A DNA stretch of 64,000 nucleotides from Salvator merianae (GCA_003586115.2 QVOM02000034.1:132663598-132727597); one strand, 5' to 3'. Shown: positions 51,539 to 62,886, counted from the stretch's first letter. The notes: generated from the sequence alone by a model not told the origin. A program made the numbers and translations.

Positions 51539-52024
51539 GTTACTAACTAGAAAATCATTTTTAAGGATTTTGAGCTAATAGCTACTAGATGTCTAAATGT
51601 GTAGGCATTGCTGCTTGTTTTCACTGAACCAGAGCAGAATTACACATGAGACCGAAGATGCCACTTGTGACCCACTGTGGGCTACGCAGCATCCGTCCTC
51701 CCCCACCTGCAGGTCTGGTTCATTGTATCTTGTTTGTGTCACCAATACATCACACACTCTCCCTCCCTCTATTGCAATAAGTGCCTGCATAACTTGGCAA
51801 TGGCAGAGAAGAGGATTAATGTGTCATCAGGATATGGGGTGAGCTGACCGGGCTGGGGGGCTTGAAATGGTCCTGCTTTGTTCTTTATTTTCACTTCTGG
51901 CCTCTCTGTGCGTCAGTTTGATGTGGGATGAAGAACTGGCAGAAATCTCTCTAGAACTCTCCTAATAAAGAGAGTCACTGGCCCTTCCTGCAATGAGCCT
52001 TATTCCTGATTATTTCCCAGAATA

Positions 52025-52125
52025 TGGGTCTGATGTCTGCAGGCTGGTGCAGACTATGGCAGGTCCCTGTATGCTGATGGAAGGTCCCTATTCCAAGGCA
52101 TAATCCAGAATAAGGCCCAGTGCAG
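52025..52125. repeat. Dispersed repeat fragment shared with 7905-7990
   Basis: This is the second member of the unnamed repeat pair. It lies in the large 53095-to-43210 intron of TNR. No ends or target duplications could be defined. Confidence 0.5.
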
Positions 52126-53094
52126 AACGGGTGACCTATACTTAGCATTGCATGTCTGTGGTGCCAGCTGAAAATGCTTTTATTCACCCATATCTTGCTT
52201 GTCTTTCTTCTCTTAGGGCAGTTTTTGAAGCTACCTGCTGGGACTTTTGTATCTCTTATTTATAGCTTTAAAAATACAAAATGCATTAGGGAAGCTAAAT
52301 CTCACAAATAGAAGAGTTGCATCATAATACATATATTATATATGATTACCCCATTATTACAATTATATTCAGTAAACTAATTAGTCTATACATATAATAT
52401 ATAGCAAAGCAATAATACAGTCACAATGAACAAATGATATCCAACTTAAAAAGTAACAAATCGGGGACTTGTTTTGTATATTTTTCCCATTACATATGCA
52501 CTGTAGCTGCGTAAAAGCCTTGTCTGAGGGGAGCAGCAAATGCTTTGAAGAAGAATAAATAATACAAGAAAGAATTGTTTAGTTTCAGTGTTGTTGGGAT
52601 ACATTTGAAAAGGTAATGGGGCATCAACAAAATCAGAATGTTCAGATAGACTTTTGAACTTGGAGCTTTATGTTCCATTTCTTTTAACTGTATATCCCAA
52701 GGTTCTAAGTTTTCACTATCCTTATTTTTCTCAAAGTTTCAGTAACTGAAACTGGGCAATGTGTCTGAGAACCTGTAGCTTCTAGCAGAAGTAATGAATC
52801 TTCTAGACGTATAGCTAGATGGGGATATAACAAGCCTACTTACTGTGGCTTTTGGAGCCGGGCTACTAGGTCAGTCTGGAACTATAGCTTCAGGTCTGGT
52901 TTACTAATACCCCTTGCCTGTGACTTGGGTTCAGCAAGATAAAGATGTAGGCATGTTCTGTTTCCTCTTATTCACTAGTAAACGTTCTCTTTCTCTGCTG
53001 CTTGTCCTCGTCAAACCCACAAATCTATGACCTCATTTTTGTCAGGCCAGCCCTGGCAGGACCAATGCAGGGAGAGGCAATGATGTTTTCTCAC

Positions 53095-53227
53095 CTGTTG
53101 TGAATACAGTGGATGTAAACCCACTCCTCATAGCATCCTGGGCTGCTTGCAGGCGCACTGTGTACTCTGTGTTTTCTGAAAGTCCTTCAAGACGGATCCA
53201 AGTGTCTTCTGCATCGACAATTAACTC
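53095..53227 (-). CDS. TNR: TNR exon: second half of the last FN3 repeat
   Basis: The exon is 133 bases: 44 codons from [10 protein letters not shown] to STVFTT plus one G that starts a split Gly codon. [14 protein letters not shown] is the F-strand tyrosine-corner region of an FN3 fold. The acceptor is CTGTCTGCAG and the donor is GTGAGA. A 9.9-kb intron, the longest in the window, separates it from the first fibrinogen-domain exon. Joining the two gives FTTGGRVF across the domain boundary, the tenascin-R linker as I know it, so no exon appears to be missing between them. Confidence 0.96.
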
Positions 53228-53575
53228 CTGCAGACAGGGCACCAAAAGAAAAAGAAACCACAGAGATCAGGAGAGAAGAAATTTGTGTTGCTTAAGCAAT
53301 AAATAAGAAATGAGAATTTGGAGGCTTTTACCACACAGCTGTGATCAAAAAGAGTGGTAAGGGAAAACTGGCCAATAATCAAGGAAGTCCCTTAACTGCA
53401 GTGGTCTGTAATCCTATGGCCAAGACAATGAGCCACAAAATGTAATAAAAGTACCAAAGGAGAAGTAGAAATATTTCACTTTTTCTTTTGCATAACAGAA
53501 TAGTATCTGCCTTCTCATCCTCCCGCTTTGCGGCAGCTCTGACTACCTAGGAAACTACCTTGTACTCAGGCCTGA

Positions 53576-53693
53576 CAATTGTGATTGTATTTTTTTTCAT
53601 TTTTAAAAACTGTTTTATTAATTGAAAATGCATATATAAAAAAAGGAAAAGAAAATACTAATTTACAAACTAACAATCACAATTGTGTTTGTG
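53576..53693. repeat. Short inverted repeat enclosing an A/T-rich L1-tail-like insert
   Basis: ACAATTGTGATTGT at 53576 is matched by its exact reverse complement near 53680. Between them is A/T-rich sequence starting with a T run. Because ACAATTGT is itself palindromic, the pattern may be a target duplication of a short LINE tail rather than a true hairpin. Confidence 0.5.
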
Positions 53694-54150
53694 ATTGATT
53701 AAAGTAACAAAAGCCCCAAACAGAAGCAATTGCTTCTACATTTAAAAGGACTGAGAACTGGACCCAAAACAGCTGCATCTCCCAACCAGTGGGGGCTAAG
53801 GAGGGTGTCACTAAATCTAATCAGGCAACCACTGATTTCAAAACAAAATCATTAGAAGAAAAAGATTATCTGAAATTTCATATTTGCCTGTGATTAAGCT
53901 AATGCATCCAGTTTTAACAAGAAACCAACAACTGGACACTTTTTTTGTATGGATTCTGCAACCAGAAGATCTCTCTCTGAGGTAGCAGTCTGCCAAAATA
54001 CCTTTTGGCAGACCAAATCAGACCAAATCACTACCAGGAGGAGTGTCCTGATGGCCTTGAGGTTTCTTATCAAACCCAACCCAACCCCTTCAACTTGATT
54101 AAGAAGAAGGAGCAATAAGTAGATGGCATTCACTTTTTTGCAGTTGAACC

Positions 54151-54716
54151 TAAGAACATAAGAGAAGCCCTGCTGAATCAGGCCATGTCCCATCTAATCC
54201 ACAATCCTATCTCACTAGGTGGCCTACCATTTGCTTCTGGACATTCTCAAGTGAAAAGAAGGTGAAACTGTTACCTGCTCTTAACTACCTACAAGTGGCT
54301 GCTAGAGGCATCCTGCCTATCTCTCCAACCTGGTGATAGTATTTAGGCATCCATTCTAGTAGCCATTGATACACTTGGCCTCGATGATTTGTCTAATCAT
54401 TTCTTGGAGTTCTTCATAAATCCTTTCAGTTTTCACTACCCTGAAAAATTTGCTTTTGTCAGGAAACTTTGCTATCTCACTGATTACCTCTACTACTGGA
54501 TCATTTATGAATAAATTAAAAAACATAGGTCCCAATATTGAACCTTGGGGGACTCCACTTTTTACTTCCCTCCATTTGGAGAATTGCTGCTTTATTACTA
54601 CTGTCTATTTCCTGTCATTTAACCAGTTACCAATCCAGAACAGGATCTGTCCTCTTATTTAATGTCTGATGAGTTTATATAAGAGCCTTTGATGAAGGAC
54701 TTTGTCAAAATCCTTC
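54151..54716 (-). mobile_element. CR1-type LINE, minus strand, with reverse transcriptase remnant
   Basis: The low end has GAACATAAGAG then CCCTGCTGAATCAGGCC, the complement of the 3' terminus common to CR1-type LINEs in reptiles. Read on the minus strand from the other end it encodes DFDKVLHQRLLYKL, WIGNWLNDRK and GVPQGSILGPMFFNLFIND, the reverse transcriptase palm motifs. Stops interrupt the frame. It is truncated at about 54716 next to an L1 remnant. Confidence 0.85.
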
Positions 54717-54719
54717 TTT

Positions 54720-55830
54720 TTTACCCCCAGAGTATTTTTTAAATTAATATTATATTTTAATTTTATATTTTAGTTAATATTATAGTATAATATGTATATA
54801 AATAAGATATCCATATCTCTAATATAAAAATGCATTTATACCAAGTGTATTCTAGTTCCTAGAACTGTCAGTAATATTTTATGCAGAGATTTATGCCTTA
54901 AACCAGCAGCTAATACCTCTGGAGTTAGGCCAATTAGACATATGCAAAATTGATAAAGTGTTTAGTAGAGGAGACCATATATTTTTAAAAGAATCAGATA
55001 TTTCTGGATGTCACATTTTCTTAATTTTCCAATTTATAATTCAATAATTGCAAAATCCCAAATTTTGTCATATCAGAGTTGTAAGTTTTTTGTAGTCTTT
55101 TCAGCACTGTGCTATTGCCAGTTTGCTGCAAATAAAGTTTTTTAAAAGAGTTTTATGTGGTAAATCTGTAAGTTCACCAGCGTAAATGTTGAGAAAGCAC
55201 AATGTAGGGATAGAGTGATAGGTTTCTTCAGTACTTTGCTCAGTTTTATCTCAGCTTTCTGCCAAAAATATTTAATTTTAGGACAGGACCACCAGAGAGG
55301 AAAGTAAGAACCAACTTCTTCAGAACCATGACACCAGGATGAAGAGACATTCCTGTTAATATGAACAAGTATGCTTGGCATCCGGTGCCATCTGTAATGC
55401 AATTTTAATGTATTTTCTTTTATTTTAACAGATGTGTGTCAATCATAAATGTTGTGTAGAATAGCCTACCATATATCTTGTGAGATAGCTTCCTGCAAAT
55501 CCCCAAAAGCGATCAGTGTACTTTGATGCTTTTCAAATACATAAATTATTTCATCTTCAGAACAAAGATAAAGCAGTCTGGGAACAATGTGAACTTAAAG
55601 AGCTCACAGAAATAAAAGAAAACATTTTGTATGTATCTTCAAATAGAAATATGAATGGTATGGCTAATCCATTCTTGAAGTACACATTAGAAAGCTGGCT
55701 TCAATGGAAAAGAAAATCTTTACCATTTCTTTCACAAAAGAAGACTTTGTATGGAATACCAGGATAGTAGATGTACTTATGCAAAGACACTTATTGGAAC
55801 TTATTGGTTTGTTCTAGGATTGCTTTTGTA
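54720..55830 (-). mobile_element. L1 remnant, minus strand, with an inverted 5' segment
   Basis: On the minus strand, 55560 down to about 55120 encodes an L1 ORF2 C-terminal region: LQEAISQDIW, KLHYRWHRMP and a zinc-finger-like WCHGSEEV...LWWSCPKIKYFW. From about 55557 to 55767 the plus strand encodes NPFLKYTLESWLQWKR and LPFLSQKKTLYG, the ORF2 segment that normally precedes it. The two pieces therefore meet head to head, as in a twin-primed L1 insertion. A run of T at 54717-54722 may be the tail. Confidence 0.7.
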
Positions 55831-55939
55831 ATGTGTGGTCTCTTTTTACAAAATATGTAATTTCCCCATGTTTTTCATTATATAGTTAGGGATGATGATA
55901 GATCGAGTATGGAAATAATATAGATATTTGGTAAGACCA

Positions 55940-57440
55940 TCATTCTTATAGTCTCAATTCTTCAAGCTCAACTTTGACAAATATTTATGCTCCAGTGGAC
56001 AAAAAGATATTGTTACACAACCTAGATAGGTTTGCACAAGGGGATAATCTTGGTGGGTGATTATAATGCAACTGCTAATCCAATTTTAGATAGGCAAAAC
56101 TTGAACATTAAGTCTTACAAATGAAAAGCTTCTCCGATACACTCATTAAATACTCTTTGTTTGATGTATACAGATTCAAATATCCTACAGGCAGAGAATA
56201 TACTTTCTTTTCCACAAGATACCAAATGTATTCAAGACTAGATTACGTATTTATTTCTAAATCAATCACTCATTCAGTGACAGAATTATCGGACTAATTA
56301 TATTTTCAGTTCATGTGCTAGTTATATCTACATTTAAGTGGGAGAATTAGAGATACGGTGTGGAAATTTAATCCTGGTTTGCTGTCTAACAAATTAGCTA
56401 GTGAGAAATTACATTCAGTGCTTGAACAGTGCTTTTAACTTAACACTATATGAGATGTTCATGTGCTAAATAGCTGGGAAGCAATGAAAGCAGTTATTTA
56501 TGGTGTATGCATTTCTATTGATTGACATATTAAAACGAAACAAAGTGAGGTGAGAAATACATTGCAGAAAAAAAAAATCAATCCCTAGAAAATGTACTTA
56601 AAAAGCTGGACGTAGTCAAATTTTAAAGCAATTACAAATCAAAAGGAAAGAACTTGAGACTTTAGAAGCTGATTGCACTATAAAGGTTAAATTCTACCAT
56701 AAGCAGAGATTTTATGCACAAGGGAATGGAAGCTCAAAGGAACTAGACAGCTTGCTGAAGAACAGAAAACGTGCAAATTACATAGCATATTTAACCACAG
56801 AAAGTAGTGAATGGATTGCTAATAGAAAAAATTCAGAAGAATTTAAGAAATTTTACAGTAAATTACAATATATGCTGAGAAAATGGCTGATTTGAAGAAT
56901 ATAAACAAATTCCTCAATACTTAAAACAACTGAATAGGAAACAGTGTGAAAGATTAAATATTCCTATCTCTTCAGAAAAAAATAGTGGAGTAATAAAGCT
57001 TATGAAGTTGGGTAAATCCCCAGGTCTGGATGGTTTTACAGCCTGATTCTACAAACAGTACAAAGAAATTTTAATACTACATTTAGCTTAATTATTTATC
57101 TATATTGTAGAAGGTGGCACTCTTCCAACCACTTAGTTAAATACTACCATTATTACATATCCCAAAATGAGGAAAACCCTGGACCAGGTCTCATTCTGCT
57201 GACCAATCTCTCTCTCTTAAATGTAGATTTTAAATGTTTTTCTATTATTTTAGCAAATAGGTTAAAAGATTCATCACAAATACAATAGGGAAAGAGCAAC
57301 ATGGAATCGTGCCAACAAGATCTATTAAGCTGAACATAAAGCACAGCAATAAAACGGGATCTCCTCTGACTCTGTTTATTCTTGATATGTACAAAGCTTT
57401 TGATTTTGTAAGTCATAATTATTCTATATGCTGTACTAGA
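55940..57440 (+). mobile_element. L1 ORF2 remnant, plus strand (endonuclease and reverse transcriptase)
   Basis: In order on the plus strand there is NIYAPVD and VGDYNATANPILDRQ (L1 endonuclease), YSRLDYVFISKS (the endonuclease C-terminal motif), SPGLDGF (start of the reverse transcriptase) and MYKAFDFVSHN (RT motif A). Stops and frameshifts interrupt all frames. The YADD part and 3' end are missing. It lies in the 57767-to-53227 intron of TNR. Confidence 0.85.
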
Positions 57441-57766
57441 AAAGATGGAGTTTGGAAAGTGTCCAGACAGGTAAGTCCATATTGCTATTCTGGAAAAACA
57501 CGGGTTGGGAGTTGATTTTCATGGAATAGCAATACTGCAGCATTTCACCCCTTTATCCTGGGGCTATGTTGGATTGTCACAGATAATCCCACATCTTATC
57601 CCCTTCCCTTTTAGAAGGGAACTAAAGTTATAGTGGACAGGGGAAAGAATTGATTCCTCCCTGAAGTCACTCTCTTCAAGGAAAAACAAATATGATCAAG
57701 TAGAGAAAACCTGGAGATCATTTGGCTCAATTCCAGTACTATGGAGTTCCTGGAGAAATAACTCAC

Positions 57767-57897
57767 CTTGCGGTTTCCATCAGGTGACCGATATGTCATA
57801 ATGTAGTTTTCAATGTCTGCCATAGGAGGCAGCCATGAAAGAAGTGCACTCCGCCGAGTCACTTCACTTGCTGTCAGATTTGATGGAGGATCCAAAA
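57767..57897 (-). CDS. TNR: TNR exon: first half of the last FN3 repeat
   Basis: The exon is 131 bases: 2 bases that finish a split codon (T|TT, Phe) and 43 codons reading from [12 protein letters not shown] to YRSPDGNRK. It shows the FN3 pattern of an N-terminal DPP, a central Trp (LLSWLPP) and a Tyr in strand C (ENYIMTY). NLT is a possible N-glycosylation sequon. The acceptor is CTTTGCAG. The donor GTGAGT follows the AAG Lys codon, so the intron is phase 0, as expected for the internal intron of this repeat. The next exon begins ELIVD, which continues strand D. Confidence 0.96.
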
Positions 57898-58294
57898 CTG
57901 CAAAGATCAGCAAAAGAACCAGATTAGGACTGTATACTATGTGGAGTACAATGATGATTTTAAAAGCAACCATGACTTTCCAACAGAAGAGTTGCCTGCC
58001 AGGTTCTTCAGCCTCAACTTGGACAGTGAAAGTCCCAGCTTACCTGCTGAAGAAACTGGCTATCTTCTGCTGTGCAACATGCCCTTCTGAGACTTTAAGG
58101 AAAAATTGATCTGGAGAGGCAGGAAAAGTATTTAAACATATGTGTGAAAGTGCATGATATTTGAAGCATCTTTTGGGAGTGCAAGAGGATAAATACCTCA
58201 GTTGAAGTTTGAGTTTGTCTCTCTTTCCAGATAACAATCTGTAAATTGTGGCTGAACGTATTTCCTAGCAAGAGGAAGAATATGCTATACTTAC

Positions 58295-58438
58295 AAGTAG
58301 TAAAGTTGGTGAAAATGGTTCTGCTGGTGACAGGACCATTGGTGGCATACATGGTGACCCCATAGTTAGTACTGGGAAGCAAATTGATAAGCTGGTATTC
58401 TTGGTTCATCCCATCTACTAAAATAGTCTCTCCTGCAG
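58295..58438 (-). CDS. TNR: TNR exon: second half of the penultimate FN3 repeat
   Basis: The exon is 144 bases: 2 bases completing an Ala codon, 47 whole codons starting AGETILVDG, and a final T that opens the next split codon. It contains LLPSTNY, the tyrosine-corner motif of the FN3 F strand, and ends FTNFTT with a possible N-glycosylation sequon (NFT). The donor is GTAAGT. The acceptor chosen, TTTCAG followed by CTGCAG, restores the AGETILVDG reading expected for tenascin-R. A second AG six bases further in would remove two residues (see findings). The following intron is only 397 bases, the shortest here. Confidence 0.95.
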
Positions 58439-59374
58439 CTGAAATGAGAAGAGGGACTGTTCAGGATATGAAGCTTATTGAAGTTACAGCATGGGCTCCA
58501 AGTGGAATAAAATGGACCTATTATCATCCCATGTAAAGTAATACAAGAAGGAAAATATTCTGAGGTTGGAATAATAGAAGTGATATTGAGACATTTCAGT
58601 TAATATTGGTAGTTGATTCTGCCTAAGATTTCAGCCTCATCATAGGTTGGTCAATTTGGAAATCTAGGGCATGTCTTCACATCCTGGTAAGTTGCTCTGA
58701 GGGTGACAGAGAAGAGCCCCCAGGGTGGGGCATTTGTGCCCTCTGTGCCAAGAATAGATCAAAGCCCCATTGCCACCCAGAGGTAGAGAATAAGGATGCC
58801 CTGCCATCAGAATGGGAGGGTGCCCTGTCACCATTGATTTAGCTATACCAGTCATTTAGATGCTTTGAATTCAGTGGAAAAATGCTGCTTATGCTATGTG
58901 GCATAGCGGGTAATGTGAAGCCTGAAAAATTGTCCTCCATGGACAGACACTGGCACTTCTTAAACCTGGGTGATGGCCCTATAAATGGCCTCCCAGGATG
59001 ACTGTGCTGTGCCTGAGACAGCTTTTGGCAGATGGCTCCCTCCTGCATGTGGCCAAACTCTGTGGCAAAGATTAGAGTTATTCAAAAGCCAAATGTTAGC
59101 TTATGCTAGAGAAAGAAAAACTGAGCAAATCCATCGTGCAAGTTACACAATTTCTCATAATTTGTGTTATACTGGCAGAAGTACAGAATATTGCAGAATG
59201 GAAAGGAAACTTCTGATGTGCATCTCCTCAGTTTCCTCTTGAACTAATTTCATATTTCTGGCAGGAAATAATAAGTCAAGGCCACTTGTTTTACTAACAA
59301 CCTGAAGAATTTCCTTCATGTATTATCAACACAGCTGAAAATACATTTTGTGACAGAAATTTTGTGTGTGAGTG

Positions 59375-59443
59375 TGGGGGGGGGGAGGGAGGGGGGGAGG
59401 GAGAGAGCGAGAGAGAGAGAGAAAGTGAGAGCGAGAGAGAGAG
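59375..59443. repeat. G-run and (GA)n polypurine tract
   Basis: A run of about ten G is followed by GGGA, a seven-G run and GGG, and then by GA repeats with few pyrimidines up to 59443. It is a simple-sequence tract in a TNR intron with quadruplex-like and triplex-like composition. Confidence 0.9.
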
Positions 59444-61074
59444 TTCCAAAAGGGCTAGAAAACACTTTTCAAAAATCATAATTGGAAGTCATACTATGTA
59501 CTGTTGTTTCTTCCTTCCTTATGTTTCTCTCATCATTTTGACAGTCAGAGTTGCTGTATTGGAAGGTAAAACATGCAGCTGGTGGACAGACTGCAGCACA
59601 GACATACCCAAAACATCTCATCTATGTCTGGGGTCTCCATAGGGGGTGCATAGAAAAGAAAGGGGTTGTTGTGGTTGCATGGGGAGGGGTTGTAATTCAC
59701 CACTGAAAAAGACACCTCTGCATTTCCATTTTAAAACATGTAGATGTCATTTCCAGTGGCCAATTGCAGAAGCCAATTGAAATCACACCCTGCAAAAATG
59801 GCACCTCCAAAGGTAATTGATTTCGAAATAGACAGTGTGACTCTAGAAGGAGCCTGTTGCTACCATAAATGGAGATGTGGTGGCAGGGGGTATCTTCTTG
59901 GGTGGTGGTGGGCACTTCCTTTTGTAAGTGGAGATTTGATTTATATCTAAGCAATTCTCAAGTAGAGGATTAGGCCAGCACATGAGTGTTTCAGAAGAGG
60001 AATTGTAGTGGAAAAAGACACTGGAAAATTAGCAAAGAGATGAGGTGTGGTGTGTGTCTCTTTTTATTCTATGTACATAATCTGAAGCAGAGATTCTGTA
60101 TCTTTACGTCTCTCTGTCTTATTCAGGAATTGTGAGCTGTTACAGTTAGCTGTGCTTAGGTAACCTTTCCCCCCACCACTTGTTCTTGATTTCCATCCAC
60201 TACTTCCTTGCTCTTCCTTAGCCACAAGACTTGTAAGCAAGTGCACTTGACCGCTGCCCATTATCTACAAAAACTGGTCAGTTTCAAAGAGCACATTAGC
60301 ACAGACCTGCTTAGGAGGTGCAGTGTGCCTGCTGGTTTGAGAGGTCGTCTGCCGTCATTACTGGGCTTCCTGGCACAAAATCAATGCCAGACTTTTTATT
60401 CTGTTTTAGTCTTATCTTTTTCATATGTCAGCCAATTTTGTTTTTGTCTTATATAATTGCTTTTTTGTTCTTTGTCTCACATTTCTTTAGAATGAACTTA
60501 TCTGCGGGGTGCTTGATTGCCTCTGAATCCACAAGAACTTGGGCCAGAAAGGTTGTAGTAAAACAGATCTTTAGCCCAAGGGCCATACTCACTCTTTGCC
60601 AACCCAAAGGGAGCCACTGCTACATGTCAGCAGTGGACCTGGTGAAAACTGGTACGTGCACCCCATGTTCTTTCATAGATACATATTCACATTAATCTAA
60701 TAACTTTGGCTGGGAAGGCATATTTTAATGTCTCTCCCCATTTATTTTATACATTATGTATTTTATAAATTATTCAAGCGCTAATTTTCCTTCAAAGACC
60801 CTCTTCTTTATTTTATGAGGAAGGTTGGGCTGAGATGCCCAAACACAGTAGGAAGACCACTAACCCTTCTTCTGACAAATAACCAGGTCGGCATAAGAAG
60901 TAAAGGAACTGCCAAAATCATTTGAGATGCATATCCTTTCCTTGATTTTCTGTGCCAGCTGCCTCTGCTACTCGACTTCAACATTAACCAGTAGCATTTT
61001 TCTAATTAACCTACTGTGCCTTATGGTCCTCTGTCCGTGCCCTGCTGGGACCTACACACCAAGCATACACATAC

Positions 61075-61194
61075 CTGTATCGTGTGTGACCACAATGACA
61101 TAATTCTCAACTTCAACCATTGGCGGATCCCACTTCAACAGAGCCTCTGTTGGGGTGATATTTATGGCAGTCAAGCTTTCTGGATTATCCATGG
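61075..61194 (-). CDS. TNR: TNR exon: first half of the penultimate FN3 repeat
   Basis: This 120-base exon carries 2 bases of a split codon, 39 whole codons and 1 base of the next split codon. The protein starts MDNPESLTA and ends [10 protein letters not shown]. The core Trp of an FN3 B strand is seen in LLKWDPP, and the NIT that follows is a possible glycosylation sequon, weakened by a Pro after it. The acceptor is CTTTTTGCAG just above 61194 and the donor is GTATGTG just below 61075. The frame joins the next exon in phase 1 with no loss. Only 18 bases of ordinary intron separate the exon from a transposable element that begins at 61213. The next upstream exon is not in the window. Confidence 0.95.
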
Positions 61195-61212
61195 CTGCAA
61201 AAAGGACATAAA

Positions 61213-62243
61213 GGCCGCGGTCGGACATCGTCAATGTAATCCGTATCAGAAGAGTACACGCAGTGAATTCGTCTTCTGGTCGTTCCCACAGTTACAGTTT
61301 AACACGGAGTCAATTCGTACTTGCTCGTTCCCACACTGATATTTCCCGTGCTTGGCAGTACCCTTTCTGCCTCCACCCCTCGTCAAATTCTCCTCCCTAT
61401 GCAGTCAGCGACTGGCTGCAGTCCCAATGTTCAAACCTTGACGTCACAGGGTCGGGAAAGTCAAGCTCCGTTCTCCTATGTCCCTGCTGCTACTCCAGAA
61501 CAGGGATTCACTTGGCAGCGTTACTAGGCATTCGCCATTTGCTCCTCCCTGCAGCCTCTGTCTACCGAGGCAGAACTTAAAAACTACGTTCACTTTAAAA
61601 CTATGACCTTTAAGCTTTTTAAAGTTCTTTTGAAATGCACATGAGAGCTCCCCTGCTGATGCACTTTAACGCAACTGCGCAATTTAAAAGTAGCGGGAGA
61701 GGTCCATAACAAAGGGAAAAAGTGGGGAGGGAACATGGGGGGGGGGTCGACTATTTTTAACTGTGTGCTGACCACGGCAAAACTCCAAACAGGCACAGTT
61801 TATTTTTTCCTTTAAAGAGCAGACGGAAGTGGAGAAAGCCTTTAATTTCTTCCTGGCAGGACCGCAGCTTAGTGAAGAAGGAGGACGATTTCTTTTCCCC
61901 TGGCAGCGAGGGAAGGGGGGATAATGGAGGCAGAGGAAACTAATGTGCTTCCTGCCCACCTACAAAGTCTGTCATTGGACGGCACAAAATGGGGATCCCT
62001 CCCTCTGCATGCCCCCCAAAACAGTACGGTCCCTCTCAAATAATTGCTTTCCCCGTGCCCACAGCACAAAGTAAAGCGCGCTAGCGATCTGGAACGGCTT
62101 GAGAGTTCATTAAATCTGAAGACAAAGTAATCCGGATTTCGCCAATTTAATCCATAAAAATTACGGAACGGCAAGATCATGTTGGGACAGCGGGAACTGA
62201 AGACGGCCTGTAAACTGATTAAATGCCGTGTCAGAACGCAGCC
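61213..62243. mobile_element. Harbinger-like TIR element, copy 2 (1031 bases)
   Basis: The element begins GGCCGCGGTCGGACATCG and its complement at the other end begins GGCTGCGTTCTGACACGG. These are imperfect terminal inverted repeats of roughly 35 bases. Both sides are flanked by AAA, a 3-base target duplication. The length of the direct repeat and the terminus resemble PIF/Harbinger-type non-autonomous elements, but no transposase is present. It is clearly the same family as 30858-32237. Many CpG pairs survive, which suggests a younger copy. It abuts a TNR 3' splice site. Confidence 0.75.
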
Positions 62244-62451
62244 AAAGTCATTACAAGGAAGTTATCCTAGTAGAGATGGTTGATGATCCAGAATTGGTGG
62301 GGTAATAAGGAGGCGTATCATGATGATTTTCACAACGCATTTAATAGCAACAAATCTCATTCTGACCTGCAGAGAGTACAACTGGGTTTGAAACAAGGGA
62401 AAGCACTGTGCCAATATGTTTCACTGTTCATCCCTGTTTGCTTCCAGACTA

Positions 62452-62886
62452 GGGGCCTACTTGCAGTTACCTGGTATTGAACATTTGGGTGTTCACTGGA
62501 CAAGACTGTCTGCATGCCACTGCCACTGTGTCCCAGAGTGCTTACAGTTGCTCCTGGATGTTACTACTGGTGGACAACTAAATTGCTATCCACAGCTTGA
62601 CTGGGAGCAGCTAATGAGCTCTGGTCAGTAGTGTTTGCACCCTTTTCTGGGTGCCACAGTGCAAGTGTGCATGGCAGCATGGCTGGGACTGTGCAGTTGC
62701 ACACCACATCCCAATTGCCATGGCAATGTCTGCCCTGGTTGGGCCATCCATACTACAAGTGCTTGTGGTCTGTTTTGGGTCTTTTTCAACCCTTGGATTG
62801 CAGATATCTGCCTCCCTGCCTGATCCTTACCGGCCTGATATGGTATTATTATACCATACCAGGCCATTAGGTGTGAACAGGCCCAA
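62452..62886. mobile_element. TIR element with GGGCCT ends, copy B
   Basis: The left end GGGGCCTACTTGCAG continues to CCTGGTA, and the complement of the right end reads GGGCCTGTTCACACCTAATG then CCTGGTA. This gives a terminal inverted repeat of about 28 bases with gaps. It is related to copy A at 44340-44802. A short palindrome (TGGTAT-ATACCA arms) lies near the right end. No coding capacity. Confidence 0.55.

Noticed and set aside
53576..53693. A TIR transposon with 14-base ends
   Set aside because: The repeated word is itself palindromic and the insert begins with a T run, so a target duplication around a short LINE tail explains it as well.
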